DNA from: Streptomyces sp. CB02009
GTDB lineage: Bacteria > Actinomycetota > Actinomycetes > Streptomycetales > Streptomycetaceae
Direction of reading: 5' to 3'
Length of the DNA: 64,000 nucleotides
NCBI RefSeq assembly: GCF_001905825.1
Contig: NZ_LIVV01000004.1
Span: 431,638 to 495,637 of the forward strand
The notes under the pieces were generated by a model, which was given only the letters and a program-made list of their open reading frames with translations, was not told the origin of the DNA and searched no databases. Numbering within the stretch: position 1 is the stretch's first letter; each line of letters starts with the position of its first letter. The position numbers were made by a program, and so were the translations under genes. This document shows, piece after piece, positions 7,493 through 14,981 of the stretch.

Positions 7493-8818
7493 GTGGACAC
7501 GATTGCCAGTCTGTTCAGCTTCATCACCACACCTGTCTCATGGGTGATCGTCCAGTTCCACAAGGTGTACGGGGCGATCTTCGGCCCTGACACGGGCTGG
7601 GCCTGGGGCCTTTCCATCGTGTCCCTCGTGGTGCTGATCCGTATCTGTCTGATCCCGCTGTTCGTCAAGCAGATCAAGTCGACGCGGAACATGCAGGCGC
7701 TCCAGCCGAAGATGAAGGCGATCCAGGAGCGCTACAAGAGCGACAAGCAGCGTCAGTCCGAAGAGATGATGAAGCTGTACAAGGAGACGGGTACCAACCC
7801 GCTCTCCTCGTGCCTTCCCATCCTGGCGCAGTCGCCGTTCTTCTTCGCCCTGTACCACGTGCTCTCCAGCATCGCCTCGGGCAAGACCATCGGCGTCATC
7901 GACGACCAGCTGCTCGCCAGCGCCCGTCAGGCCCACATCTTCGGTGCCCCGCTGGCGTCGAAGTTCACCGACTCCGCCGCCGAGGTCGCCGCGCTCGACG
8001 CCTCGCTGGTCTCGGTCCGCATCGTCACCGCGGTCATGATCGTCATGATGTCGGCCTCGCAGTTCTTCACCCAGCGCCAGCTGATGATGAAGAACGTCGA
8101 CCTCTCGGTGAAGACCCCGTACATGCAGCAGCAGAAGATGCTCATGTACATCTTCCCGGTGATCTTCGCCGTCATGGGCATCAACTTCCCCGTCGGTGTC
8201 CTCGTCTACTGGCTGACCACCAACGTGTGGACCATGGGCCAGCAGATGTACGTGATCAACCAGAACCCGACCCCGGGCAGCAAGGCGCAGGACTCCTACC
8301 TGCAGCGTCTGCTGAAGAGCATCACGCAGCACGGAGAGGTCCGCGGCCGCCGTCGCAAGGCCATCGTCAAGGTGATCGTCGCCAAGAGCACCAGCGACCG
8401 GAACGAGAACGAGCGCCGCTTCTTCTCGGGCCTCACCAAGGCCGGCTTCGTCGCTCAGGCCGACGGCACCGTGATCAAGGGCGACACCGTCGAGGCCGAG
8501 GCCGAGGGCGGCGCCGCCGCCAAGCGCCAGCAGCCCAAGCGCCAGAGCAAGGCCCAGCGCCAGGCCGCCGCCCAGCACGCCCTTGTGAAGGACGGCGAGG
8601 AGGCGTCCGAGCCGGCCGCCGAAGAGGCGCCGACCACCTCGCTCGAGAAGAAGCCCCAGGGTTCGGCCACGGCCGCCGCCAAGGAAGAGCCGAAGGGCGA
8701 GGCGCAGGGCGACAAGCCCGGGCGTCCCCGTGCCAACTCCGGAGGGTCCCGCCAGCAGGGCAAGTCCGGCCAGCGCAAGGGCCAGCAGCGGCCCAAGCAC
8801 CCGTCCTCCAAGAAGTAA
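7493..8818 (+). CDS. yidC: Membrane protein insertase YidC
   Basis: YidC inserts and folds inner-membrane proteins, alone or with SecYEG. The 441-residue actinobacterial form lacks the large periplasmic domain of E. coli. The first hydrophobic segment (residues 5-30) is followed by VSLVVLIRICLIPLFVKQ, holding the conserved groove arginine. A cytoplasmic coiled region and further segments near LSSCLPILAQSPFFFALYHV, FPVIFAVMGINFPVGVLVYW and TTNVWTMGQQMYV come next. The last 150 residues form a Lys/Ala/Gln-rich basic tail that may contact the ribosome. The start is GTG. Confidence 0.97.
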   Translation: MDTIASLFSFITTPVSWVIVQFHKVYGAIFGPDTGWAWGLSIVSLVVLIRICLIPLFVKQIKSTRNMQALQPKMKAIQERYKSDKQRQSEEMMKLYKETGTNPLSSCLPILAQSPFFFALYHVLSSIASGKTIGVIDDQLLASARQAHIFGAPLASKFTDSAAEVAALDASLVSVRIVTAVMIVMMSASQFFTQRQLMMKNVDLSVKTPYMQQQKMLMYIFPVIFAVMGINFPVGVLVYWLTTNVWTMGQQMYVINQNPTPGSKAQDSYLQRLLKSITQHGEVRGRRRKAIVKVIVAKSTSDRNENERRFFSGLTKAGFVAQADGTVIKGDTVEAEAEGGAAAKRQQPKRQSKAQRQAAAQHALVKDGEEASEPAAEEAPTTSLEKKPQGSATAAAKEEPKGEAQGDKPGRPRANSGGSRQQGKSGQRKGQQRPKHPSSKK

Positions 8819-8847
8819 GCCTCGCCGAAGCAAGAAGGAGTCCATCC

Positions 8848-9357
8848 GTGACGGAAGGCACCACCTCCGCCGCCGCCGAGGGTGGCGACACCCTGACCCG
8901 CCTGGAGCAGGAGGGTGAGATCGCGGCCGACTACCTCGAGGGTCTGCTCGACATCGCCGATCTCGACGGCGACATCGACATGGACGTCGAGGCGGACCGG
9001 GCCGCGGTCTCGATCATCAGCGACTCGGCTCGTGAGCTGCAGAAGCTCGTGGGCCGCGACGGCGAGGTCCTGGAGGCGCTCCAGGAGCTGACCCGGCTGG
9101 CCGTGCACCGTGAGACCGGTGACCGCAGCCGTCTGATGCTCGACATCGCCGGATTCCGCGCCAAGAAGCGTGCCGAGCTCGCCGAGCTGGGCGCCAAGGC
9201 CGCGGGAGAGGTCAAGTCCACCGGCCAGCCGGTCAAGCTGGACCCGATGACGCCGTTCGAGCGCAAGGTCGTGCACGACGCGATCGCCGCCGCCGGTCTG
9301 CGGAGCGAGTCCGAGGGCGAGGAGCCGCAGCGCTTCGTCGTTGTCCTCCCGGCCTGA
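8848..9357 (+). CDS. jag: KH/R3H RNA-binding protein Jag (KhpB)
   Basis: Jag/KhpB proteins bind single-stranded nucleic acid and are linked to cell-size and division control. The 169-residue product has an acidic N-terminus, a KH-like segment with LVGRDGEVLEALQELTRLAV, and a C-terminal R3H domain whose ERKVVHDAI carries the R-x3-H signature. The N-terminal Jag domain found in Firmicutes is missing, as is normal in actinomycetes. GTG at 8848 follows AAGAAGGAG. The conserved position after yidC supports the call. Confidence 0.94.
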   Translation: MTEGTTSAAAEGGDTLTRLEQEGEIAADYLEGLLDIADLDGDIDMDVEADRAAVSIISDSARELQKLVGRDGEVLEALQELTRLAVHRETGDRSRLMLDIAGFRAKKRAELAELGAKAAGEVKSTGQPVKLDPMTPFERKVVHDAIAAAGLRSESEGEEPQRFVVVLPA

Positions 9358-9371
9358 ACCCTCACGTAGTG

Positions 9372-9401
9372 TCGGCCCCGTCTGTTCGCAGGCGGGGCCG
9401 A
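9372..9401 (+). terminator. Terminator after jag
   Basis: TCGGCCCCG (9372-9380) pairs with CGGGGCCGA (9393-9401), with a further CTG/CAG pair inside the loop, followed by TCTTTG. It separates jag from rsmG, so rsmG probably has its own promoter. Confidence 0.7.
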
Positions 9402-9475
9402 TCTTTGTCAGCCTTGATAGTCAGCCACCACAGTGCGCCCGCACCCGATGCGTGCGGTACGGAAGGACGGTTCCC

Positions 9476-10192
9476 GTGACGGAGGAAGCGGAGCTCCCCG
9501 AGGCTCCGGAGCAGGCGCGGACAGTCTTCGGTGAGTACTTCCCGGAAGCCGTTCGGTACGCGGAGCTCCTCGCGGACGCGGGTGTGAAGCGCGGTCTGAT
9601 CGGCCCGCGCGAGGTCCCGCGGCTCTGGGAGCGGCACCTGCTGAACTGCGCCGTCCTCTCCGAGGTCGTCCCCGAGGGCGTCACCGTCTGCGATGTGGGC
9701 TCGGGCGCAGGGCTTCCCGGTATCCCCCTGGCGCTCGTCAGGCCCGACCTGAAGATCACGCTCCTGGAGCCGCTTCTCCGCCGGACGAACTTCCTTCAGG
9801 AGGTCGTCGAGCTGCTCGGCCTCGACCATGTGACCGTGGTCCGCGGGCGCGCGGAGGAGATGCTCGGCAAGATCACCCCTGTGCATGTGGTGACGGCCCG
9901 CGCGGTGGCGCCGCTCGATCGGCTGGCCGGCTGGGGAGTTCCCCTGCTTCGTCCGTACGGGGAGATGCTGGCGCTCAAGGGCGACACCGCGGAGGAGGAG
10001 ATCACCGGGGCTCGCGCGGCGCTCTCCCGTCTTGGCGTGGTGGCGACCTCCGTGCTGCAGGTGGGCGAGGGAATCGTCGATCCGCTGTCCACGGTCGTCC
10101 GGGTGGAGGTCGGCGAGAGCCCGGGTGGTGTGCGGTTCGCCGCCAAGCGCGCCAAGGCCGCTCGGACGAGCAAGACCCGCCGACGCCGCTGA
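9476..10192 (+). CDS. rsmG: 16S rRNA (guanine-527-N7) methyltransferase RsmG
   Basis: RsmG (GidB) makes m7G527 in 16S rRNA using S-adenosylmethionine; its loss gives low-level streptomycin resistance. The 238-residue product has the motif VCDVGSGAGLPGIPLALVRP for SAM binding, then the family's LRRTNFLQEVVELL and VVRGRAEE blocks. A basic tail (KRAKAARTSKTRRRR) ends it. The GTG at 9476 was chosen because GGAAGGA lies 8 bases upstream; the frame is open 45 codons further up with unrelated sequence. parA-parB follows, as in most bacteria. Confidence 0.96.
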   Translation: MTEEAELPEAPEQARTVFGEYFPEAVRYAELLADAGVKRGLIGPREVPRLWERHLLNCAVLSEVVPEGVTVCDVGSGAGLPGIPLALVRPDLKITLLEPLLRRTNFLQEVVELLGLDHVTVVRGRAEEMLGKITPVHVVTARAVAPLDRLAGWGVPLLRPYGEMLALKGDTAEEEITGARAALSRLGVVATSVLQVGEGIVDPLSTVVRVEVGESPGGVRFAAKRAKAARTSKTRRRR

Positions 10193-10252
10193 GCGTCGCA
10201 TTCGTACCATTTCGGAGTGTCGAACGGTCCCGGCCGGGCAGCAGGGGCATGG

Positions 10253-10268
10253 TGTTTCACGTGAAACA
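10253..10268. other. parS: parS site 1 (upstream of parA)
   Basis: TGTTTCACGTGAAACA is a perfect 16-base parS palindrome. It lies 160-176 bp upstream of the chosen parA start, where ParB binding could affect parAB transcription. Confidence 0.95.
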
Positions 10269-10428
10269 TCGCTCACTGCTGCAGGGGATCATCAGTCGCG
10301 GTCGCGCGGCTGCCACGCCCCGGGACCGTAGATCCCGCGTGAACCCACCCGCAAGGGTTACGGAGATGTCCACAGAGGTGGATTCACCCACAGAACCACC
10401 GGCCTCGCTGGTTCACGACCCCGAAAGC

Positions 10429-11505
10429 ATGGCAGGCTCTCCCCATCGCGAGCCTGAAGCCGAGGAGAGTGAATCCTTGCGGTCCGACGCCAACATCGCG
10501 GGACCGATGACCGATCCGGTCCCCGGTCCCCGAACCGAATCGGTGGGGGAGGATGTTTCACGTGAAACACCGCCCCCGATGGACGACACCCCCATTGGTC
10601 GTGCTGCCCAGCTGGCAGTAGAGGCGCTGGGTCGTGCCGGTGAGGGACTTCCCCGCCCGGCGCAGACTCGCGTGATGGTGGTCGCCAATCAGAAGGGCGG
10701 CGTGGGCAAGACGACCACGACGGTCAACCTTGCCGCGTCCCTCGCCCTGCACGGGGCCCGGGTCCTGGTCATCGACCTCGACCCGCAGGGCAACGCCTCC
10801 ACGGCCCTCGGTATCGACCACCACGCCGAGGTCCCCTCGATCTACGACGTTCTCGTGGACAGCAGGCCGCTCTCCGAAGTCGTGCAGCCGGTCATGGATG
10901 TCGAGGGCCTGTTCTGCGCCCCCGCGACCATCGACCTCGCCGGCGCGGAGATCGAGCTGGTGTCGCTCGTGGCCCGGGAGAGCCGCCTGCAGCGGGCGAT
11001 CCAGGCCTACGAGCAGCCGCTCGACTACATCCTGATCGACTGCCCGCCCTCGCTCGGTCTCCTCACGGTCAACGCCATGGTGGCCGGAGCCGAGGTGCTG
11101 ATCCCGATCCAGTGCGAGTACTACGCACTGGAGGGACTCGGCCAGCTCCTGCGGAACGTCGACCTGGTCCGGGGGCACCTCAACCCGGCGCTCCACGTCT
11201 CGACGATCCTGCTCACCATGTACGACGGCCGGACGAGGCTCGCCTCCCAGGTCGCCGACGAGGTGCGCACCCACTTCGCCGAGGAGGTGCTGCGGACCAG
11301 CATTCCGAGGTCCGTCCGCATCTCGGAGGCACCGAGCTACGGGCAGACGGTCCTCACCTACGACCCGGGCTCCAGCGGTGCCCTGTCGTATCTCGAAGCG
11401 GCTCGTGAGATCGCCCTGCGGGGGGCCGCCGTGCACTACGACCCGCAGCACGCCCATCTCGGGCACCAGAACCACCAGCGCAGCATGTCGGAGGGGATCC
11501 AGTGA
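10429..11505 (+). CDS. parA: Chromosome-partitioning ATPase ParA
   Basis: ParA is a deviant-Walker ATPase that binds DNA non-specifically and moves ParB-parS complexes, important during sporulation segregation. The deviant Walker A NQKGGVGKTTTTVNL follows an N-terminal tail of about 85 residues; Walker A' LDPQGNAST and Walker B YILIDCPPS come later. The start is uncertain. ATG 10429 gives 358 residues; TTG 10477 has the best ribosome site (GAGGAGAG); ATG 10366 and a frame open back to 10249 are alternatives. A second parS (10555-10568) lies inside the coding sequence and encodes VSRET in the disordered tail. The stop overlaps the parB start (GTGA). Confidence 0.95.
   Translation: MAGSPHREPEAEESESLRSDANIAGPMTDPVPGPRTESVGEDVSRETPPPMDDTPIGRAAQLAVEALGRAGEGLPRPAQTRVMVVANQKGGVGKTTTTVNLAASLALHGARVLVIDLDPQGNASTALGIDHHAEVPSIYDVLVDSRPLSEVVQPVMDVEGLFCAPATIDLAGAEIELVSLVARESRLQRAIQAYEQPLDYILIDCPPSLGLLTVNAMVAGAEVLIPIQCEYYALEGLGQLLRNVDLVRGHLNPALHVSTILLTMYDGRTRLASQVADEVRTHFAEEVLRTSIPRSVRISEAPSYGQTVLTYDPGSSGALSYLEAAREIALRGAAVHYDPQHAHLGHQNHQRSMSEGIQ
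10554..10569. other. parS: parS site 2 (inside parA)
   Basis: TGTTTCACGTGAAACA is a perfect parS palindrome lying within the parA coding sequence. It is read as VSRET in the non-conserved N-terminal tail. Confidence 0.95.
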
Positions 11506-12599
11506 GTGAGCGACGTAGGGGATTGGGGCGTGGGCTCGGTGCGCTGATCCCGGCTGCTCCCCAGGAACGGCAGTCGCCGTCGAGCGGTGTGGGTGTGGCC
11601 GCGCCGGGTGTGGCGGCCCCCGCCATGCCCTCGGGCCGGGGGGTGGCGGCCGCGAAGCTGGCGTCCCTTCCGCAGAGCGCGCAGTCTCCGGAGTCGGCTC
11701 CGTCGTGGAACGACGCCGAGCCGGTGGTCCGGCCCGAGCCTCCGGCGGGCGCCTACTTCACCGAGCTTCCGCTCGACTCCATCGTTCCCAACCGGCACCA
11801 GCCGCGTGAGGTCTTCGACGAGGACGCCCTGGCGGAGCTCGTCGTCTCCATCAAGGAGGTCGGCCTCCTCCAGCCCGTGGTCGTGCGCAAGACCGAGGGC
11901 GAGGGCTATGAGCTGGTCATGGGCGAGCGGCGGCTCCGGGCGTCCAAGGAAGCGGGTCTTGAGCGCATCCCGGCGATCGTCCGGGACACCGACGACGAGA
12001 AGATGCTCCTGGACGCGCTCCTGGAGAACCTCCACCGCGCCCAGCTGAACGCGATCGAAGAGGCCCACGCCTACGAGCAGCTGCTCAAGGACTTCGGCTG
12101 CACCCACGACCAGCTCGCCGAGCGGATCGGGCGCTCCCGCCCGCAGATCTCCAACACGCTGCGCCTGCTGCGTCTCTCCCCGCCGGTGCAGCGCCGGGTC
12201 GCCGCCGGAGTGCTCTCGGCCGGCCACGCGCGGGCGCTGCTCGGTGTCGAGGACCCGGAGGCCCAGGACAAGCTGGCGTACCGGATCGTCTCCGAGGGCC
12301 TCTCGGTGCGGACCGTCGAGGAGATGGTGAGCCTCATGGGCTCCGAGGAGCCCGGCGACGCGGTCAAGCCGACGAAGCCGCGTGCCGGTGGCCGGGTCTC
12401 GCCCGCGCTCACGGACCTCGCCTCCCGTCTGTCGGACCGCTTCGAGACCCGGGTGAAGGTCGACCTCGGTCAGAAGAAGGGAAAGATCGTCGTCGAGTTC
12501 GCCTCGGTGGAGGATCTGGACCGGATCCTGGCGACCCTGGCTCCCGGCGAGGGGCGGGTCATGGACCAGAAGAACGACGAGAAGGGGGCGGAGGGCTGA
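11502..12599 (+). CDS. parB: Chromosome-partitioning protein ParB
   Basis: ParB is a CTP-dependent DNA clamp that loads at parS, spreads, and recruits SMC and ParA. The 365-residue protein starts SERRRGLGRGLGALIPAA, the ParA-stimulating tail. The N-terminal domain has IVPNRHQPREVFDE and the CTP-binding GERRLRASKEAGL. The helix-turn-helix domain includes IGRSRPQISNTLRLLRL, and a C-terminal dimerisation segment ends in DRILATLAPGE. The start is GTG, overlapping the parA stop. A strong hairpin follows at 12625. Confidence 0.97.
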   Translation: MSERRRGLGRGLGALIPAAPQERQSPSSGVGVAAPGVAAPAMPSGRGVAAAKLASLPQSAQSPESAPSWNDAEPVVRPEPPAGAYFTELPLDSIVPNRHQPREVFDEDALAELVVSIKEVGLLQPVVVRKTEGEGYELVMGERRLRASKEAGLERIPAIVRDTDDEKMLLDALLENLHRAQLNAIEEAHAYEQLLKDFGCTHDQLAERIGRSRPQISNTLRLLRLSPPVQRRVAAGVLSAGHARALLGVEDPEAQDKLAYRIVSEGLSVRTVEEMVSLMGSEEPGDAVKPTKPRAGGRVSPALTDLASRLSDRFETRVKVDLGQKKGKIVVEFASVEDLDRILATLAPGEGRVMDQKNDEKGAEG

Positions 12600-12624
12600 C
12601 GCCTTCCGCTGTCCAGGGCCGCTG

Positions 12625-12667
12625 AGGGCGGGCCGTGCTCCGGTTTCACCGGAACGCGGTCCGCCCT
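12625..12667 (+). terminator. Terminator after parAB
   Basis: AGGGCGGGCC and its near-complement GGTCCGCCCT flank an inner CCGG-TTTCA-CCGG hairpin, giving a long interrupted stem ending in CCTTTG. It lies 26 bases past the parB stop. Confidence 0.75.
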
Positions 12668-12758
12668 TTGCCTGTGAGCGGTGTCGTCCCGATCAGCCGA
12701 TCGATACGATTCCAGGAGGCGTATCCGTGCTCGATCGCGAGGGAAGTGAGGCGCGGCC

Positions 12759-13376
12759 GTGGGGCGTCGGCTCGTACCGCTCACACTGGATAACCTTCCG
12801 GATCTGCCCAAGCGGTGTCGCTCCTGCGTCTTCTGGGAGCTCGACCCGGTCAGCGGAGAAGCCGCGGTGAAGGCCGGGCGTTCGGAGCCGGAGAAGGAGG
12901 CCTGGATCTCGGGGGTTCTCCTGGAGTGGGGCTCCTGCGGCCGGGTGGTCTATGTCGACGAAGTGCCGGTCGGCTATGTCCTCTACGCTCCCCCGGCCTA
13001 TGTGCCGCGTTCCACCGCCTTCCCCACGAGCCCTGTGGCGGCCGATGCCGCGCAGTTGATGACGGCCTGGATCATGCCGGGCTACCAGGGGCAGGGGCTC
13101 GGCCGGATGGTCGTACAGACCGTGGCCAAGGATCTGCTGCGGAGGGGCTTCAAGGCCATCGAGGCGTTCGGGGACGCCCGGTGGAAGGAGCCGGCGTGCG
13201 TGCTGCCGGCCGATCATCTGCTGGCGGTGGGCTTCAAGACGGTGCGGCCGCATCCGGCCTTCCCCAGGCTGCGGCTGGAACTCCGGACGACGCTTTCCTG
13301 GAAGGAGGACGTCGAGATGGCGCTCGACCGGCTCCTCGGCGCGGTCCAGAAGGAGCCCGTCCTGCGTCCTCTGTAG
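12759..13376 (+). CDS. GNAT-family N-acetyltransferase
   Basis: The 205-residue protein has a GCN5-related acetyltransferase fold. The acetyl-CoA loop is MPGYQGQGLGRMVVQTV (Q/R-x-x-G-x-G/A pattern) near residue 110, preceded by the strand VPVGYVLYAPP and followed by KAIEAFG. The N-terminus RLVPLTLDNLPDLPKRCRSCVFWEL contains a CxxC pair that is unusual for a GNAT and might bind metal. The start is GTG. The gene sits between parB and trxA, as in S. coelicolor. The substrate is unknown. Confidence 0.85.
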   Translation: MGRRLVPLTLDNLPDLPKRCRSCVFWELDPVSGEAAVKAGRSEPEKEAWISGVLLEWGSCGRVVYVDEVPVGYVLYAPPAYVPRSTAFPTSPVAADAAQLMTAWIMPGYQGQGLGRMVVQTVAKDLLRRGFKAIEAFGDARWKEPACVLPADHLLAVGFKTVRPHPAFPRLRLELRTTLSWKEDVEMALDRLLGAVQKEPVLRPL

Positions 13377-13392
13377 CGCCGGGACACGAGAA

Positions 13393-13420
13393 CGGCCCGC
13401 CCCCGATCGGGGGCGGGCCG
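13393..13420. terminator. Bidirectional terminator, GNAT/trxA
   Basis: This 28-base perfect palindrome has CGGCCCGCCCCC, a central GATC and GGGGGCGGGCCG. It lies 17 bases after the GNAT stop, between convergent genes. Confidence 0.8.
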
Positions 13421-13425
13421 TCTCT

Positions 13426-13439
13426 GTTTCACGTGAAAC
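13426..13439. other. parS: parS site 3
   Basis: GTTTCACGTGAAAC is a perfect core lying directly after the GNAT terminator, in the gap to convergent trxA. Confidence 0.95.
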
Positions 13440-13440
13440 G

Positions 13441-13478
13441 CTGCCGCTGTTTCACGTGAAACCGTGAAACAGCGGCAG
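13441..13478 (-). terminator. parS: trxA terminator hairpin containing parS site 4
   Basis: A perfect 16-bp inverted repeat, CTGCCGCTGTTTCACG (13441-13456) and CGTGAAACAGCGGCAG (13463-13478), flanks six bases, TGAAAC. It ends 10 bases from the trxA stop. The parS core GTTTCACGTGAAAC (13449-13462) lies in the left arm plus loop, so the same bases can be ParB site or terminator stem. Confidence 0.85.
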
Positions 13479-13487
13479 GGGGAGGCG

Positions 13488-13820
13488 TCAGGCCTTGGTC
13501 GGCTCGACGAAGCCTTCGAGGTCACGCAGGATGGCGGCCTTCGGCTTGGCACCGACGATCGTCTTCACGACCTCGCCGCCCTGGTAGACGTTCAGCGTCG
13601 GGATGGACATGACGCCGTACTTGGCAGCCGTGGCCGGGTTCTGGTCGATGTTGAGCTTCACGATCTCGATCTCGCCGTGCTCGGCGGCGATGGCCTCGAG
13701 CGACGGGGCGATCTGGCGGCACGGGCCGCACCACTCGGCCCAGAAGTCCACCAGGACAGGCTTGTCGCTCTTGAGGACGTCCTCTTCGAAGGAAGCGTCG
13801 GTCACAGTCTTCAGGGCCAC
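13488..13820 (-). CDS. trxA: Thioredoxin
   Basis: Thioredoxin is the cytoplasmic dithiol reductant for ribonucleotide reductase and other disulfides. The 110-residue product shows DFWAEWCGPCRQIAPSLEAI with the WCGPC active site, the cis-proline in MSIPTLNVY, and the usual C-terminal helix. The start is GTG at 13820 with AAGGAGG upstream. It follows trxB by 56 bases, so both are likely transcribed from the sigma-R promoter before trxB. Confidence 0.97.
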   Translation of the reverse strand: MALKTVTDASFEEDVLKSDKPVLVDFWAEWCGPCRQIAPSLEAIAAEHGEIEIVKLNIDQNPATAAKYGVMSIPTLNVYQGGEVVKTIVGAKPKAAILRDLEGFVEPTKA

Positions 13821-13876
13821 AGCGGCCTCCTTGTTCTCGCGGGGTGTGGGGTGGTGTGGGGTGAGGAGAGACGGGG

Positions 13877-14842
13877 TCAGACCGCGGGGGTCTCGGCCAG
13901 CTTCTCGCTGTCGGCGAGGGCGGCCAGGAAGCGCTCGGCGTCCAGCGCGGCGGAGCAGCCGGTGCCGGCGGCCGTGATGGCCTGACGGTAGGTGTGGTCG
14001 ACGACGTCGCCGGCGGCGAAGACACCCGTGAGGTTGGTGCGCGTCGACGGTGCGGCGACCTTGAGGTAGCCCTCCTCGTCGAGGTCCAGCTGGCCCTTGA
14101 AGAGCTCGGTCCGGGGGTCGTGGCCCACGGCGATGAAGAGGCCGGTGACGGGCAGCTGGCGGGTCTCGCCGGTCTTCGTGTCGCGCAGGGTCAGTCCGCT
14201 GAGCTTCTGCTCACCGTGGATCTCGGTGACCTCGCTGTCCCAGGCGAAGGAGATCTTCGGGTCGGCGAAGGCACGCTCCTGCATGGCCTTCGAGGCACGG
14301 AGGGTGTCCCGGCGGTGGACGATGGTGACCGTCTTGGCGAAGCGCGAGAGGAAGGTGGCCTCCTCGATCGCGGTGTCGCCGCCGCCGACGACGGCGATGT
14401 CCTGGTCCTTGAAGAAGAACCCGTCGCAGGTGGCGCACCAGGAGACACCGCGGCCGGAGAGAGCGTCCTCGTTCGGGAGGCCGAGCTTGCGGTGCTGCGA
14501 GCCGGTGGTGACGATGACGGCCTTGGCGCGGTGCACCGTGCCGACGGTGTCGGTGACGGTCTTGATGTCACCCGACAGGTCCACGGAGATGATGTCGTCG
14601 GGGACGAGCTCAGCGCCGAAGCGCTCGGCCTGGGCCCTCATGTTGTCCATCAGGTCCGGGCCCATGATGCCGTCGCGGAAGCCGGGGAAGTTCTCGACCT
14701 CGGTCGTGTTCATGAGCGCGCCACCCGCGGTGACGGCACCTTCGAAGACCAGGGGGTTCAGCGACGCTCGGGCGGTGTAGAGCGCAGCGGTGTAACCCGC
14801 GGGCCCGGAGCCGATAATGATCACGTTACGGACGTCGCTCAC
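13877..14842 (-). CDS. trxB: Thioredoxin reductase (NADPH)
   Basis: This flavoenzyme passes electrons from NADPH to thioredoxin. The 321-residue product has the FAD motif VIIIGSGPAGYTAALYTARA at its N-terminus, the redox-active WCATCDG near residue 138, the NADPH-binding VVGGGDTAIEEATFL, and the C-terminal FAD motif GVFAAGDVVDHTYRQAITAAGTG. GTG at 14842 follows GAGGAAGAA and begins directly at the first strand; the longer open frame upstream runs antisense through unrelated DNA. The sigma-R promoter at 14915-14940 makes it part of the disulfide-stress regulon. Confidence 0.97.
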   Translation of the reverse strand: MSDVRNVIIIGSGPAGYTAALYTARASLNPLVFEGAVTAGGALMNTTEVENFPGFRDGIMGPDLMDNMRAQAERFGAELVPDDIISVDLSGDIKTVTDTVGTVHRAKAVIVTTGSQHRKLGLPNEDALSGRGVSWCATCDGFFFKDQDIAVVGGGDTAIEEATFLSRFAKTVTIVHRRDTLRASKAMQERAFADPKISFAWDSEVTEIHGEQKLSGLTLRDTKTGETRQLPVTGLFIAVGHDPRTELFKGQLDLDEEGYLKVAAPSTRTNLTGVFAAGDVVDHTYRQAITAAGTGCSAALDAERFLAALADSEKLAETPAV

Positions 14843-14914
14843 GGGTTTCTTCCTCGTCTCTGCAGACTGGCACTGCCTACGGGGGCGGTTGTCTCGGTCA
14901 CTCTCACCCCACCC

Positions 14915-14940
14915 AACGGATCCTAAGGGGCGTACATTCC
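14915..14940 (-). promoter_or_regulatory. Sigma-R promoter of trxBA
   Basis: On the minus strand, GGAAT (14940-14936) and GTT (14917-14915) are separated by exactly 18 bases. This is the consensus for Streptomyces SigR, the thiol-oxidative-stress sigma factor. It lies about 73 bases upstream of the trxB start, matching the known control of trxBA in S. coelicolor. Confidence 0.85.
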
Positions 14941-14981
14941 CGAAACCGCCGCGCGGCACCGCCGGCGGACGCAGAGAGAGG

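Noticed and set aside
10249..10428. Upstream extension of parA starting MVFHVKH at a parS site
   Set aside because: The stretch has no conserved residues and no good ribosome site, though internal starts of parA remain uncertain.
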